NCBI RefSeq assembly: GCF_014529535.1
Contig: NW_023503608.1
Coordinates: 5,196,501 to 5,260,500, forward strand
DNA length: 64,000 bases
Reading direction: 5' to 3'
From: Bradysia coprophila
Taxonomy: Eukaryota > Arthropoda > Insecta > Diptera > Sciaridae
The notes under the pieces: model-generated
The model's database searches: none
Seen by the model: only the letters and a program-made list of their open reading frames with translations
Told to the model about the DNA's origin: nothing
Position numbers and translations under genes: made by a program
Part shown: positions 24,301 to 33,961 of the stretch, piece after piece
How the letters are laid out: each line of letters opens with the position of its first letter
Numbering within the stretch: position 1 is the first letter of the stretch

Positions 24301-24412
24301 ACCGCCCTTTTCCAGTGACGTGGATGCTCCGATGTGGGAACTCATTGAAGGAATGATTGAACTCATGAAAACTACTGCTAAATTCGATAAAATTAAAAAT
24401 GAATTGGCTTGA
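21361..24412 (+). CDS. unrecognised 863-aa protein with tandem papain-like-looking domains and charged repeats
   Basis: Model: exons 21361-21533, 21560-22974, 23409-24412; the total of 2592 nt stays in frame. Domain 1 (about 25-235) and domain 2 (about 238-500) are tandem homologues: KIVEQFV aligns with KIVNDCF, ACLMAFCHLY with TVNLMALIFHAI, and YFIFDGQ with FYLFDAY. A third degenerate copy (about 740-805) keeps SYFLVDG. The layout recalls insect proteins related to the herpesvirus-tegument-type (C76-like) papain fold, which carry QC and FDSH-type motifs. Here the expected Cys after Q and the His after FD are replaced, so this is probably not an active protease; the family link is inference. 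Between domains 2 and 3 lies a 23-residue repeat (RSKSPKK...DSDSQ) and a Lys-rich tract, suggesting nuclear or nucleic-acid contact. The last junction uses a strong GTAAGT donor and a 434-nt intron. The first junction needs a 26-nt gap; if that is not an intron, the frame starts at the ATG at 21576. AATAAA lies at 24423. Confidence 0.75.
23470..23765 (+). repeat. 69-bp in-frame tandem repeat in the 863-aa gene
   Basis: CGATCCAAATC-type unit starts lie at 23540, 23609 and 23678, exactly 69 bp apart, with partial units before and after. Each unit encodes 23 residues (RSKSPKK, then a D-S-D-S-Q segment, then AKK). The multiple of three keeps the frame. Protein-level variation is modest, so the array is fairly young. 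Confidence 0.9.
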
Positions 24413-25661
24413 GTGAGGTAAAAATAAATTGAAGATTTCGACAGCGAAAGTTTGCATTGTAATCTTTGATATTTAGGTTAAGACATGCTAGGCCTACCTT
24501 GTATCAACATGAACCACATCATATATATATATATATATTTTAGTATCTTGGTCAAACGGATCCGATAAAAAGAAATTACCAAAATTTTCCCAAGAAATAT
24601 TCTCTGATCTATTGAAATATCACTAGAATTCCCAGAAATGAATTCTTCGATGGTTGAAGTGGATGAAGTAGACACAAATCTAGATTTTCCGATATGAAAA
24701 TTAGTATCGCCCAAAACCACTTACAGTGGATGTGTGACGCAAGTCCTGTTATCCACTTACAAAAGAACTGATATCGGTGTAGGTGACGCTTACAGATTTG
24801 ACACGCCAAAAGATATGCCTCACAAATGGTAGCTGATGAGGATAGTACACGAAAGTTTTATCAACAAAAATTGTGCCCGAAAAATTTTAGGAAGAAAAAT
24901 ATAACAAAAAAAAAATTTGGTCAAAAAGTGGCAGATAATTCGGCTTTCTTCCGTTTGAATTCCATTCTAGCAATATATTTCACAATTTTCCTTCTTCAAC
25001 ATTTTTTTTTTCACATTTGTTAGAGTGAACGGACTTGCGTCACGTCACGGTCCTTCACTAACGTAGGGCAAAAATCTCAAAATTATCTGAACACTTGACC
25101 GAAATGCTCGCATATCACACCAAACTCAAGACCCTCAAGACTATCTAGAAAAATGATGAATTCCTTTGTTTATTAGCCATTGCTATTTTGCCAGATGTTA
25201 TGCTAGGAGCGCTCTGCCTTAACAATTTCATTGACACGCACAAATACTTAGATTAAAATGAGAGTTTCATTGAAGCGACGCAATACATTATCTAGAATGA
25301 ATTTTTCGAGCCAAATTTCATTCATGATTTCAAAAGTAGGTAACCATTACCATATAAAGACGAACAACATGCAACAGCTGGCTGTCATTAGACGGTCAGA
25401 AATTGAAAATTGTTTTTGTTAGTGAGTGTCCAGTCGTATTAAAATTGATAGTAGGATAATGCGACGTTGGAAATTATTTCGTCATTCATGAATACTGTGC
25501 AGTTCATAACAAACATTCCTAAATCTACTCATTGTTCTTACTGTACATGTAAACGATCTTAAAGAAAATTGATATTTACATGTGATAACATAAGGTGATA
25601 ACAATCAGAAGTAAATAACACTCGGTCAGCATAACATTTGTGGTTTCGTACCGGCTTCATT
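24413..25661. other. intergenic
   Basis: No gene is seen. It holds an AATAAA at 24423, an AT dinucleotide run near 24519-24539, and otherwise unique AT-rich DNA. A TCAGCATA initiator-like site near 25626 lies about 35 bp before the next ATG. Confidence 0.5.
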
Positions 25662-26937
25662 ATGCCTTGTAAAATTTATTTACGACATGACCAGTCCATT
25701 CTTCAACGACAACGTTTCTCCTCCGAGAAAGTCACTATTTTTGCACCTTCCTGGGTACAGAGTGCCTTGAATTTTCTGGGAGAACGATTGAATGGAACAA
25801 AATTCGAGTTATTTGAAAATGGAAAATCGTCAAATCCTTTGGAGTCATTTACGATAACTAAAGATTTTAACAACCAAAGCTTGACCATATTACAAAGGAT
25901 AGCGCGCAACGAGAGCCATAATGTGTCTGGGGTCATAAATACAACATTATATCCCGATATTGCTGACCGAGGAATACTTTACTCCATTCGTGACATAGTC
26001 AGACAATGTGTTATTGTGGGAGTGGATCAATGCTCTTTTTACGGAGGTTACAGATGCAATAGAAACTCGCAACCGAAGCAACGAGTCTATGTCTGTGATC
26101 TGGCTGCCTTACAATTTCAACAGGCATACAACTCCGGGCGACTTGTGTTGATTCAGGAAGGTGAGCAACATTCAGGTGTTTTGGATGATTTGGTGTATGA
26201 AAAAGTTGTCGGAGAAAAGAAGCGGTCATTTAGTGAGGTACAGCAGTCATGGGGTGAGCACGACAATGAGAGTGATAAATTGAAAAAACGATACATACGC
26301 CACGATGGATATGGATTGCCCGGACGAGGGTCGTGCTTCTTCGATACCAAAGCGTATGCCTCATTTGTGAAGCATGACGTTATCTTATATGGATTGGCTC
26401 TGCAAAAAATGGTGAGCGTTCATCATCCCAAAGACAAGATTCACTTCAAATTTCTCAAGTATGGCACTGGGTTCTTTGCGTGGAAATTTGCACAAATTTT
26501 GGATGAACTAATACTGCCTGCAGTGCTGGACGGACTCGAAGAATTACTAGGGAAGCCAGAAATGTCAGCGATTAAGAAAATTGAGTTGCCTTTTTATGAA
26601 TGCAGGCCGTGTGATGCTAAGCGTCTGGAAAATTTCCAATCAAAGTTTGCGATCGAAGTCATCTTCAGTGCGAATGATGCCTTGAAGCAATCTTTCAGCA
26701 AAGAAGGATTGATTGTCTCAACCACTAATTGTGGAGACAGTCATGCCGTTTGTGGTAAACTAATTAATCAAATTGTTCGTTAATTCCGTAGCTTCACACA
26801 GTTTCATAATATTTTTAGGCAACGAAATGCAATTTGGTAGTGTGGATGCTGCCGTTGCGGAGAATTTGGAAAGCAAAGGAAATATTTTCTGCCCCAACAT
26901 AAACTTGTCGATTACTGAACAATATATTAGTTTTTAG
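25662..26937 (+). CDS. unrecognised 403-aa two-exon protein
   Basis: Exons are 25662-26754 and 26819-26937, with a 64-nt GT-AG intron; the sum is 1212 nt. The start is the first ATG of the frame; an open stretch of 24 nt precedes it. The N-terminal part is of mixed character. The middle is charged (about 185-225, KKRSFSEVQQSWGEHDN). The C-terminal half holds FLKYGTGFFAWKFA, and the end is distinctive: NCGDSHAVCGNEM then GSVDAAVAENL. That Gly-Asn-rich tail reminds me of the DUF4804 type seen in Legionella and in some insects, which would suggest horizontal transfer. This is recall, not a search result. No signal peptide or membrane segment is evident. AATAAA at 26980. It follows the other unrecognised gene on the same strand, about 1.25 kb away. 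Confidence 0.75.
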
Positions 26938-27523
26938 CGCATATTGTTATCTTGATGGAAGCGGCTACCTGAAAGCCTGAATAAAATATACTTTTCTATT
27001 GCACATTTCAGCTTCATGTTCATATACCACTAAGTGTGATCGACTCAGTCTAAATCTGCTTTACAAGAGATATGACAGGTCTTATAATTCAGAGTGAACC
27101 TTCTTAATTTTTAAAATCTAAACTACTTCTAACAAAAAAAAAACTTTCATCAAATTCAGCCAGTAACTCGACCTATTGTGGTGTCAAGATTTTATAAAAA
27201 AAAAATCCGGAGCTGAGTTTTACAAAAAATTTACCGCCACTGAATTTCAGAATAACCAATTTACTGACTTTCAACAAAAAAAAACTATTATCGGCTCTGA
27301 GTTTTGAACGAGTGAAGGCGAGCGGAGAACTCACTTGATCTACATATCTATCGAATTCTATCTATCACATATAATAACACTTCACCTTGAAGCCCTCGGT
27401 ATTTTTATTAAAAAATCTACCTTGACAAAAACACATAATTTTCGTCAAGTTGGATTTTCTAAGCGTCCTGGAAGTTCCACAAAGAGCTATTTAAAGTTTT
27501 AAATTCTATCTTACTTACAAATG

Positions 27524-27885
27524 CAGAGGCGCCTCTAGGAAATTTCGCGCCGTGGACCATTCAGCTCTCTAGCGCCACTATTTCTTTACCAGCATAATTT
27601 GGGAATTTTTTTTTGTGATAAAAATTGTCTATTTCCTTTATACTCGACAGAGGCGCCGACTTTGAATTCGTTCATGGGGGGCTCATGGGGGGCAAAGAGC
27701 ACAAAATGATAAAAAAATTGTGAAAAACCCTAGGAATTTAAAGAAGTTTTGCATTGTCATGGGGGGCAATCGCCCCCCTCGCCCCCCTATACTCGGCGCC
27801 ACTGATACTCGATCATATTCCAGCGCCCTATTTTCCCAGCGCCCTGGACCATGGTCCAATTGGTCTCTATGAAGAAGCGCCTCTG
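27524..27885. mobile_element. hAT-type MITE, CAGAGGCGCC ends
   Basis: The element is 362 bp including a nested insert. Left end CAGAGGCGCCTCT, right end AGAAGCGCCTCTG. A perfect 8-bp target duplication TACAAATG lies at 27516-27523 and 27886-27893. CAGRG-type ends with 8-bp duplications are typical of hAT elements. Non-coding. Confidence 0.85.
27648..27804. mobile_element. hAT-type MITE nested in a relative
   Basis: The element is 157 bp with ends CAGAGGCGCCGA and TCGGCGCCACTG and a perfect 8-bp duplication ATACTCGA (27640-27647 and 27805-27812). The interior is G/C-tract rich (GGGGGGC and CCCCCC runs). It sits inside 27524-27885 and shares its terminal motif. Confidence 0.85.
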
Positions 27886-27964
27886 TACAAATGAGAAGTT
27901 AATTTTTACTCAAAACTTGCAATACTAGATACACTTCACGATTTTAAACACATACATCCTTTCT

Positions 27965-28099
27965 ATAGATCATCTTCAAGGTACGGTACTTTTAGACGCA
28001 ACCTCAGTTAAGTTTCGTTAAATGTTTCGTTCATTCATTCATTGGTATGAGATTTTTTTAACGTGGATGGCATTTTGAACGTCCTTGAAGTTGATCTAT
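27965..28099. mobile_element. short MITE, ATAGATCATCTTCAAG family
   Basis: The element is 135 bp, with ATAGATCATCTTCAAGG on the left and CCTTGAAGTTGATCTAT on the right. Subterminal GTACGGTACTTT and AACGTGGATGGC blocks match the two ends of the long copy at 12513-13413, so it is an internally deleted member. Confidence 0.75.
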
Positions 28100-28211
28100 G
28101 TGACAAATCTTGAAAATGAGGCTGAGTGTGAATATTGACGAACAGCAAGATGAGTTCGCCTTACAAAATCTTTTACTTCATTATTTTAAACTGACCTTTT
28201 GTTATATGATA

Positions 28212-28694
28212 CCAAGGTTCTGAAAGAACCAGGTTAAGACAACTCTGAGTGGATCACGAAGGAAGTGACACACAAATTGAGTTCAGCGGCTACGAAGTTT
28301 GTATGAAAAGGCAACGTAACAAAAAGAAAATTCCGAATTTTCCTAAAAAAAAAAACATTTTCTTCAAGTTGATTTCACCAAGGTTCTGAAAGAACAGGTT
28401 AAGACACCCACGAAGGCGGGTGACATCGAAATCGATAAATGCATTCAGTACAGATTTTGTGTGAAATCAACTTGAAGAAAATATTTTTTAGGAATATTCG
28501 GAATTTTGTTTTTGTTACGTTGCCTTTTTGATATAAACTTCGTAGCCGCTGAGTCAATTTGTGTGTCACCGCCTTCGTGATCAACTCGGGGTTGTCTTAA
28601 CCTGGTTCTTTCAGAACCTTGGATTTCACACACAATCTGTACTGAGTGAGTTTATCGATTTCGTGGGTGTCTTAACCTGTTCTTTCAGAACATT
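28212..28694. mobile_element. four-part inverted structure A-S-A'-S', AAGGTTCTGAAAGAACAGG family
   Basis: A (28212-28378) pairs with A' (28461-28622), and the spacer S (28379-28460) pairs with S' (28623-28694). All four blocks begin or end with an AAGGTTCTGAAAGAAC-type motif followed by AGGTTAAGACA. The same motif opens the element at 34279. No coding frame is present. This looks like two foldback elements sharing one terminus, or one inserted in another. Confidence 0.75.
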
Positions 28695-28989
28695 GTATGA
28701 GACAACATCAATTTTGTGGCTGTTATCGTTAACAGACGAGTAACGAGTATTAGAAAGGAAAAATAAAGAACGTAGCCACATTGCAAGTTTTGAAAAGTGG
28801 CGAAGCATTGAATACACTCATCATCATCAACAATGTCAACAATCAACATCAGCTGCTGTCCTCTGTGGTAACGTCAAAACTGTCAAAACACAACGTGTGT
28901 GAGTGGTGTGAGTGTAAAAGAAGTGTCTTGCTATTTATTTACATTTTTCTCAAACCCTTGAACGGTTATAACTTAAAACAAATCGGAAA

Positions 28990-30791
28990 ATGGGAGACCA
29001 TTCAAGTGACGACGATGAAATCATTGAAGAGGTATGATTGGAAGAGAACAGACCATTTGGAGTTTAATCTAAAATTGTGTTTTTTTAATACCCAGATACC
29101 CGTGTACATATCGAAAACATTGTCCGATCAACTGTACATCTTCCAATATCCAAACAAAAAGACGAGTTTCAATATCGACACAGCTGAAGTGGTGAAAAGT
29201 TGCATCAAACCACTGAACCAAGACGTGAAAATTGATTTTGCACTCAACACAGCATCATTGCATTATGATGCATTCAAAGGTGAACAGTTTGCAATTGCAG
29301 CTGATGGTCAGGTGGGTGGACTCAATAATTCCAAATTTAATCGGACGTAAGCTAACTGCTTCAAATTTATCAGAAACATAGCCGATCCGAGCGCCCATCA
29401 TTTCGCAACGAAACAATGGACAGGCAATCGTTCATCAGCACGAAACCAATGGAAAATATCAACAAATACGTTCTCGGTATACTGCACAAAGAAGACAATC
29501 GTAACGAAATTCATGCCGTACCGTTGACTGGTATCTTGCAAATGCGACCGAGTTTCTCCTACTTTGATAAATCGGATAAAAGGCAGAAGGCAGAGCAAAA
29601 GGCTGAAAATGAAGCCGATATGGATGAGGAGGAACCGACTCAAATTACAGTGAAATTTGCGCGCCAGGAAAACGAGAACGTTCGGAAGGCGCGAGAGAAA
29701 TCGTTCAATTTTCTATCGAAAAAGTTTGCGGATGAAGCTTGGTGTGAAACGATGTGGTACACGAGGGATTCGCATCAAGCTGAATTGGAACGACAAAAAC
29801 TGTTCACAGCAATGAATCAACCGTCCGGTAAGTAACCTTACGAAGTGTACGAGGTCGAGGTGGATAGTCCAGTCACGGTTTAAAAATTTAGTGGAAAGGT
29901 TGACCTATTCAATGGGATACAATCTGAGATCGATCTGATTCAACAGTAAATTTTCTCTTAAATTCCAGATCAATCTCTCTGCCTTACCAACGAAGATTAT
30001 CTGAAGTCACTCATTCCACCGGAACGTTCAAAGATTGACATCGACTCGCTGCTGCCAACAAATGTGATAAGTATGACAAAGCTGAAACAGCTGTCTCTGT
30101 CGGATCAAATCCGTGTCATTTTGACTGATGGTAATTTCTATCCGTAAATTCGTCATTGCAAACACTCTCGAGATAAAATTTTGTTCACAGTTAAGGTCGT
30201 GCGATTCGATTATTTGATGGGCATTCTATCTGACAAATCCATGGACAAAACATTGACAGCCGAAAAAGTGCTCCGTACGCTTCCTTCTGTTGGTTTGCTG
30301 GTCAAAGGAAATTGGATTGTTCTGTCGGAAATTCTCTATCCCGCCGATTCTGTCTCAAGCATACACGGAGTTCCAGCTGAATTTATGTGCCGAGCTAGAG
30401 ACTATGTGGTATGAATTTGTCGCATATTTTCGAGCTACAAGGTCGACTCATTGCTTCACTTATCATTTTCAACCCGTAGCTCTATCAATTCTCGAAAATG
30501 GATTATGTCAGTCGACAAAAGGTGATACTGAACACTCAACTGCCAGCCGACGAAGTGAAGGAAATTCTGTTAACCGTTGCCAAATTGGACACATCGAAAA
30601 ACAAATGGCAGTTGTTGCAGCCGCCGGATCTTCAATTTGAGAAAAACAATCAAGAACTGAAGCAACGTCAAGATGTCTACTGGCGGGCGAAGGAATTGAA
30701 ATTCCAAGAAATGGAAATGGATCAGAAATCCCAATCGAAACGTCAGCGTAAGAGGTCGATTCGTGAGGGTAAAAGTGATGCGGTCAAATGA
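28990..30791 (+). CDS. POLR3E: DNA-directed RNA polymerase III subunit RPC5
   Basis: Six exons: 28990-29031, 29096-29311, 29374-29827, 29969-30130, 30191-30408, 30480-30791. All introns are GT-AG, 60-141 nt; total 1404 nt, 467 aa. The start MGDHSSDDDE is acidic as usual in the family. IPVYISKTLSDQLYIFQYP opens the conserved RPC5 N-terminal domain, followed by GILQMRPSFSYFD, and the C-terminal part covers winged-helix-like stretches (LRTLPSVGLLVKGNWIVLSE). The tail is Lys/Arg-rich. RPC5 pairs with RPC4 as the TFIIF-like subcomplex of Pol III, needed for tRNA and 5S transcription. Drosophila-sized; shorter than the about 700-aa human protein, lacking its C-terminal extension. AATAAA at 30804 is only 13 nt past the stop. 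Confidence 0.92.
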
Positions 30792-31377
30792 TTTAATTCG
30801 ATGAATAAATTCGACAGATGCGGAAGAGAATGGAAATGTTTGGCTTTATTTGTGCTATGTTTTATGTGACACCAGTGACAGCCAAAAAGTTTTTTCGTGG
30901 ACTTGTTCCCTCTTGTAATCTTCATGGTTAAATGACCACAAAAAGTTTCTCCAACGAATAAATGTAGGCGGTTTCCTGAGTGTAAAAGGTAGGATCTTCT
31001 TCGTCCAAGTTAGGAAGATCGTAACAATTTTACATGGTGAATGGATAGAACGGTTGGACGATGATTACATTTTTCTTCATGTACTGTTCACAGTTACTAT
31101 CGAATTAGTTTCTTCTGAAACTGCTATATTATCGATCGTGTTAGCATTCTAGGTTGCGTTACAATAATTGCTCGTTGGAAAATAGTCCATACAGCAGAAG
31201 GCCTACAACTCCTGCTGATCTGTTCTCTAGAGTATGAATTATCTTGAGTGTCAAGAGTTCTTGAGGTTTAGCAGGTTTTTGCTACTGCTTACTCCGTTCC
31301 AATCTAGAATTCTCAAACTGTAAGATGAACATAATATGAACGAAACGCCTTGCTTTGAATTTTCATTTAATTTAACT
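30792..31377. other. convergent 3' intergenic
   Basis: Lies between the ends of POLR3E (plus) and NTPCR (minus). Apart from the AATAAA at 30804 nothing is recognised. Confidence 0.5.
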
Positions 31378-32097
31378 TCATTCATCCGAAGCGTTAATAA
31401 GATGACCGTCGACTGTCTTTTTGATGTCGTCGTAAATGGCATTTCGATTCAGTTTCGTGATTGTAAACAATTTACTGTTCCGATGAGATTTGATTTCTTC
31501 GACTATGGGAATCGTCGTAGTGACGGGAACCGTTGCAACAACAATCTTTAGCGAATGGTCGGTAGCTCTAGCCACGTCCGTAACAAATTTCGTAAAGAAA
31601 ACACTTTTCAGTTCCATTTTTCCGATTTCATCAATGACAAGGATGTCCGTAGCATTAAGAGTTTCGTGAATCGGTCGGAGGAAAACATCCACAGAGGATG
31701 TGTCGACGGTATAGTTTCCGACTTTGTGCTTGAAAGTGGTGCATGTTTGGCTGTGGTGCCGGTTTACAAAATTAGATTTTGTCTATCGAATCTGTAGTGA
31801 ACTATAACTCAACAACTTACTCGTTTCTTGCGAGAATTCCTCGCTTGGTAGCATTCAATGAGACAATATCGAATCCAATACGATTTCCTCGGTCATTCCT
31901 TACTTCCTCTGTATAAAATCCTGAAGTTCGATTGTTGGTCGCAATTAATTCATTGACCATTCGCTTTACAATTGTCGTTTTACCAGTGCCTAAATAAAGA
32001 CGGAGAATGTCATACTTCTCAGGAGTAGTTTAATTAAAAGTCACGTTTCATTAACTTTACCTGGCATTCCAGTTATTACCACAAATAAAGTGACCAT
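31378..32097 (-). CDS. NTPCR: cancer-related nucleoside-triphosphatase (NTPCR/THEP1 type)
   Basis: Three exons on the minus strand: 32061-32097, 31821-31989, 31378-31750, with introns of 71 and 70 nt. The total of 579 nt gives 192 aa, matching the about 190 aa of the human protein. Walker A is GMPGTGKTT (10-18) and Walker B is ILVIDEIGKME (105-115), with the family's DEIGKME signature and the KHKVGNYTVD segment before it. The enzyme hydrolyses nucleoside triphosphates to diphosphates in vitro with slow turnover; its cellular role is not settled. The second intron splits just after the P-loop exon, and all junctions keep frame. Confidence 0.92.
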
Positions 32098-33128
32098 ATT
32101 TTCAATCGAAATATTGCATCTCTGAGTCAAAATTAAAATCTCAAAATAAGTGATACACAACTGACAAATGCGAGGGGGTAGTCACTGGCAAAAAATGTAG
32201 CAGAAAGCTTCACTCAATTTTTTTTTGCTATTCGAAAGGGTTCATTAAACTAGTCTGGGATCACTTCTTCGCTGAGGAATCCTTGGTCGCTTCGTAATCG
32301 TTAAGGAGTAAAACTTCTTTACTTGGATAGTATTTCCCTCCCCCACCTCACTTATAAAAAAAGCCCGGATGGAAATCTAAATATTTCTTTGAAATTCGTT
32401 CAGCCCCACCGTGATCCCGTGATTACTGTGATCCCCCAAACGGTAATTTGTGTTGTTTGAATTTTGAGTGGTTTATGGCATACAGCATCACTGAATTTGA
32501 TTTCCTTTTCTGTCAACAATGCACAGTTTTGAAGTTTCTGTCTGTCAAAACAGATCTGTATGCAGTTAACTTGACACTGTGTTTTATTAGAAACTTCCAG
32601 AGAAATGATAACAGATGACGCTGCGCCAGTGAGGCGGCAGCCACGCTTTCTGTTATTATTTCTCTGGAAACTTCATATAAATTTGATCCCCGCACATCGC
32701 GCACAGTGACATTTGAATCCATTTGAAAGGAGACTAGTTATAAAGAAAGAAAACAACCACGAAATGCATAGAAAACATTCAATAAAATGAACAAAATATC
32801 GGAAGGTAAGACCTGATCTTACAGATTTTCTTAAGAGAAAGGCTGTGAACCAGAACCTAACAGTGAGCCTTTCCTTAAAGCTCAAAATCAGTCCATAAAA
32901 GATGAATGGATAAAGATTGAACTATCGGACTTGTTGTTGTTCACTGTCCACTGCCCGACATCAATAGTTATTTGTGTACTTGGTTTGGACGATGTATTTA
33001 AGCTATTTTCGCGAGTTGTAAAGCGAAAAAAGCTTAAAAACGTCGTCCAAACCAAGTACTCAAAAAAGTTTTCATGCAGAGGGAAAAAATCAAGAGCAAA
33101 TTTCCAAAATTGACCTCGTATATGGCCA
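32098..33128. other. intergenic, with a long hairpin
   Basis: Upstream of NTPCR (minus) and of the decayed zinc-finger gene (plus). A short ATG frame at about 32788 ends in a GTAAGACC donor and may be a first exon of the zinc-finger gene. Holds the miRNA-like hairpin at 32973-33061. Confidence 0.45.
32973..33061. ncRNA. miRNA-precursor-like hairpin or tiny foldback element
   Basis: Arms 32973-33010 and 33022-33061 pair over about 37 bp with a few mismatches (ACTTGGTTTGGACG against CGTCCAAACCAAGT, and TTTTCGC against GCGAAAA) around an 11-nt loop. The whole is about 89 nt, the size of an insect pre-miRNA. The match is closer than many natural precursors, so a small foldback transposon is the main alternative. 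Confidence 0.35.
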
Positions 33129-33961
33129 CAAGGCATGAAGAATATGATACTTAAAATACACATTGCATCTCACAAAGGTCACAAACGGCTTTCCTGCGAT
33201 TTATGCGATAAGAAATTCGTTTACAAACACACACACATACACACACACACACCGATGAGAGACAATTTCCATGCGAAAAATGTGGTAAGGCCTTTTGTAT
33301 GGAAAGGGATTTAATATCACTTCTTCGTTGGGGTACGTTAAAGCACTACCTCAAAACCTGTAAATACAATCAATCTGGCGAGAGACCGTTTCCATGTGAT
33401 GAATGCAGCTCGAAATTCACTGGCAAACATTTACTGAATCAACACAAACGAATTCACTCCAAGAGAAAGGCCATGGGCGGAACAACACGGGCAATTTCAT
33501 TCGAAAAGTCTTCGAAGAGCTCAAAGCTAGAGTTAGAAGGTGATGAACCGGCTGAATCTATTGTTGAATCCAAGGACGACGGCTTGGGTGGCAACACATA
33601 TGAAGACAGACCAGTGGAGAAATCGAATAAGGGCCAACAGATACGCCTTGGAAGACTACCGGCTAGTGATGAAATCCGGATTAAATTGGACATAGAAAAC
33701 CAAATCAAATTACACACAGCGGCCAAATCACAATTTTCTGATAATCTGAGGAACATTGTAGACACACTGCCGTCAGCAGTACATCAACAATCACCGTCTG
33801 ATTTCGGTCAAGATGAAAGTGGCAATCAAAATGTTAAAATAAATATAGCCAAGGGAAATTCACGTCTGCGACACGAGAAACCATTGTTGGGGTTGACCTG
33901 CGGACTTCAATCTTTCACCGAAAAAAATATTTTTTTTGAAAATCTGTTAAGCATCGCTTAA
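33129..33961 (+). pseudogene. decayed C2H2 zinc-finger gene
   Basis: Finger remnants appear in more than one frame: CDLCDKKF (about 33195-33220), CEKCGKAF (about 33273-33296), and one complete finger CDECSSKFTGKHL...HKRIH near 33390-33455, in the open 220-codon frame from 33299. Between the first two fingers a CA/TA microsatellite (33228-33254) puts the two sides in different frames, so the reading from the first finger runs into a stop soon after. Upstream there are only traces (a SKLTS-type helix near 33095). The C-terminal 140 residues are acidic and unrecognised. Either a pseudogene, or a gene that now uses only the 33299 start with a single full finger. Confidence 0.6.
33228..33254. repeat. 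CA microsatellite within the zinc-finger remnant
   Basis: A run of about 27 nt of CA with one TA, placed where the inter-finger linker would be. Its length sets whether the flanking finger frames agree. Confidence 0.9.

Larger units (their letters stand above)
26938..28989. other. intergenic with nested MITEs
   Basis: Holds the AATAAA of the upstream gene (26980), nested hAT-type MITEs (27524-27885 and 27648-27804), a short ATAGATCATCTTCAAG-family copy (27965-28099) and the four-part inverted structure at 28212-28694. About 295 bp before the RPC5 ATG remain for its promoter and 5' UTR. No other gene is seen. Confidence 0.7.
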
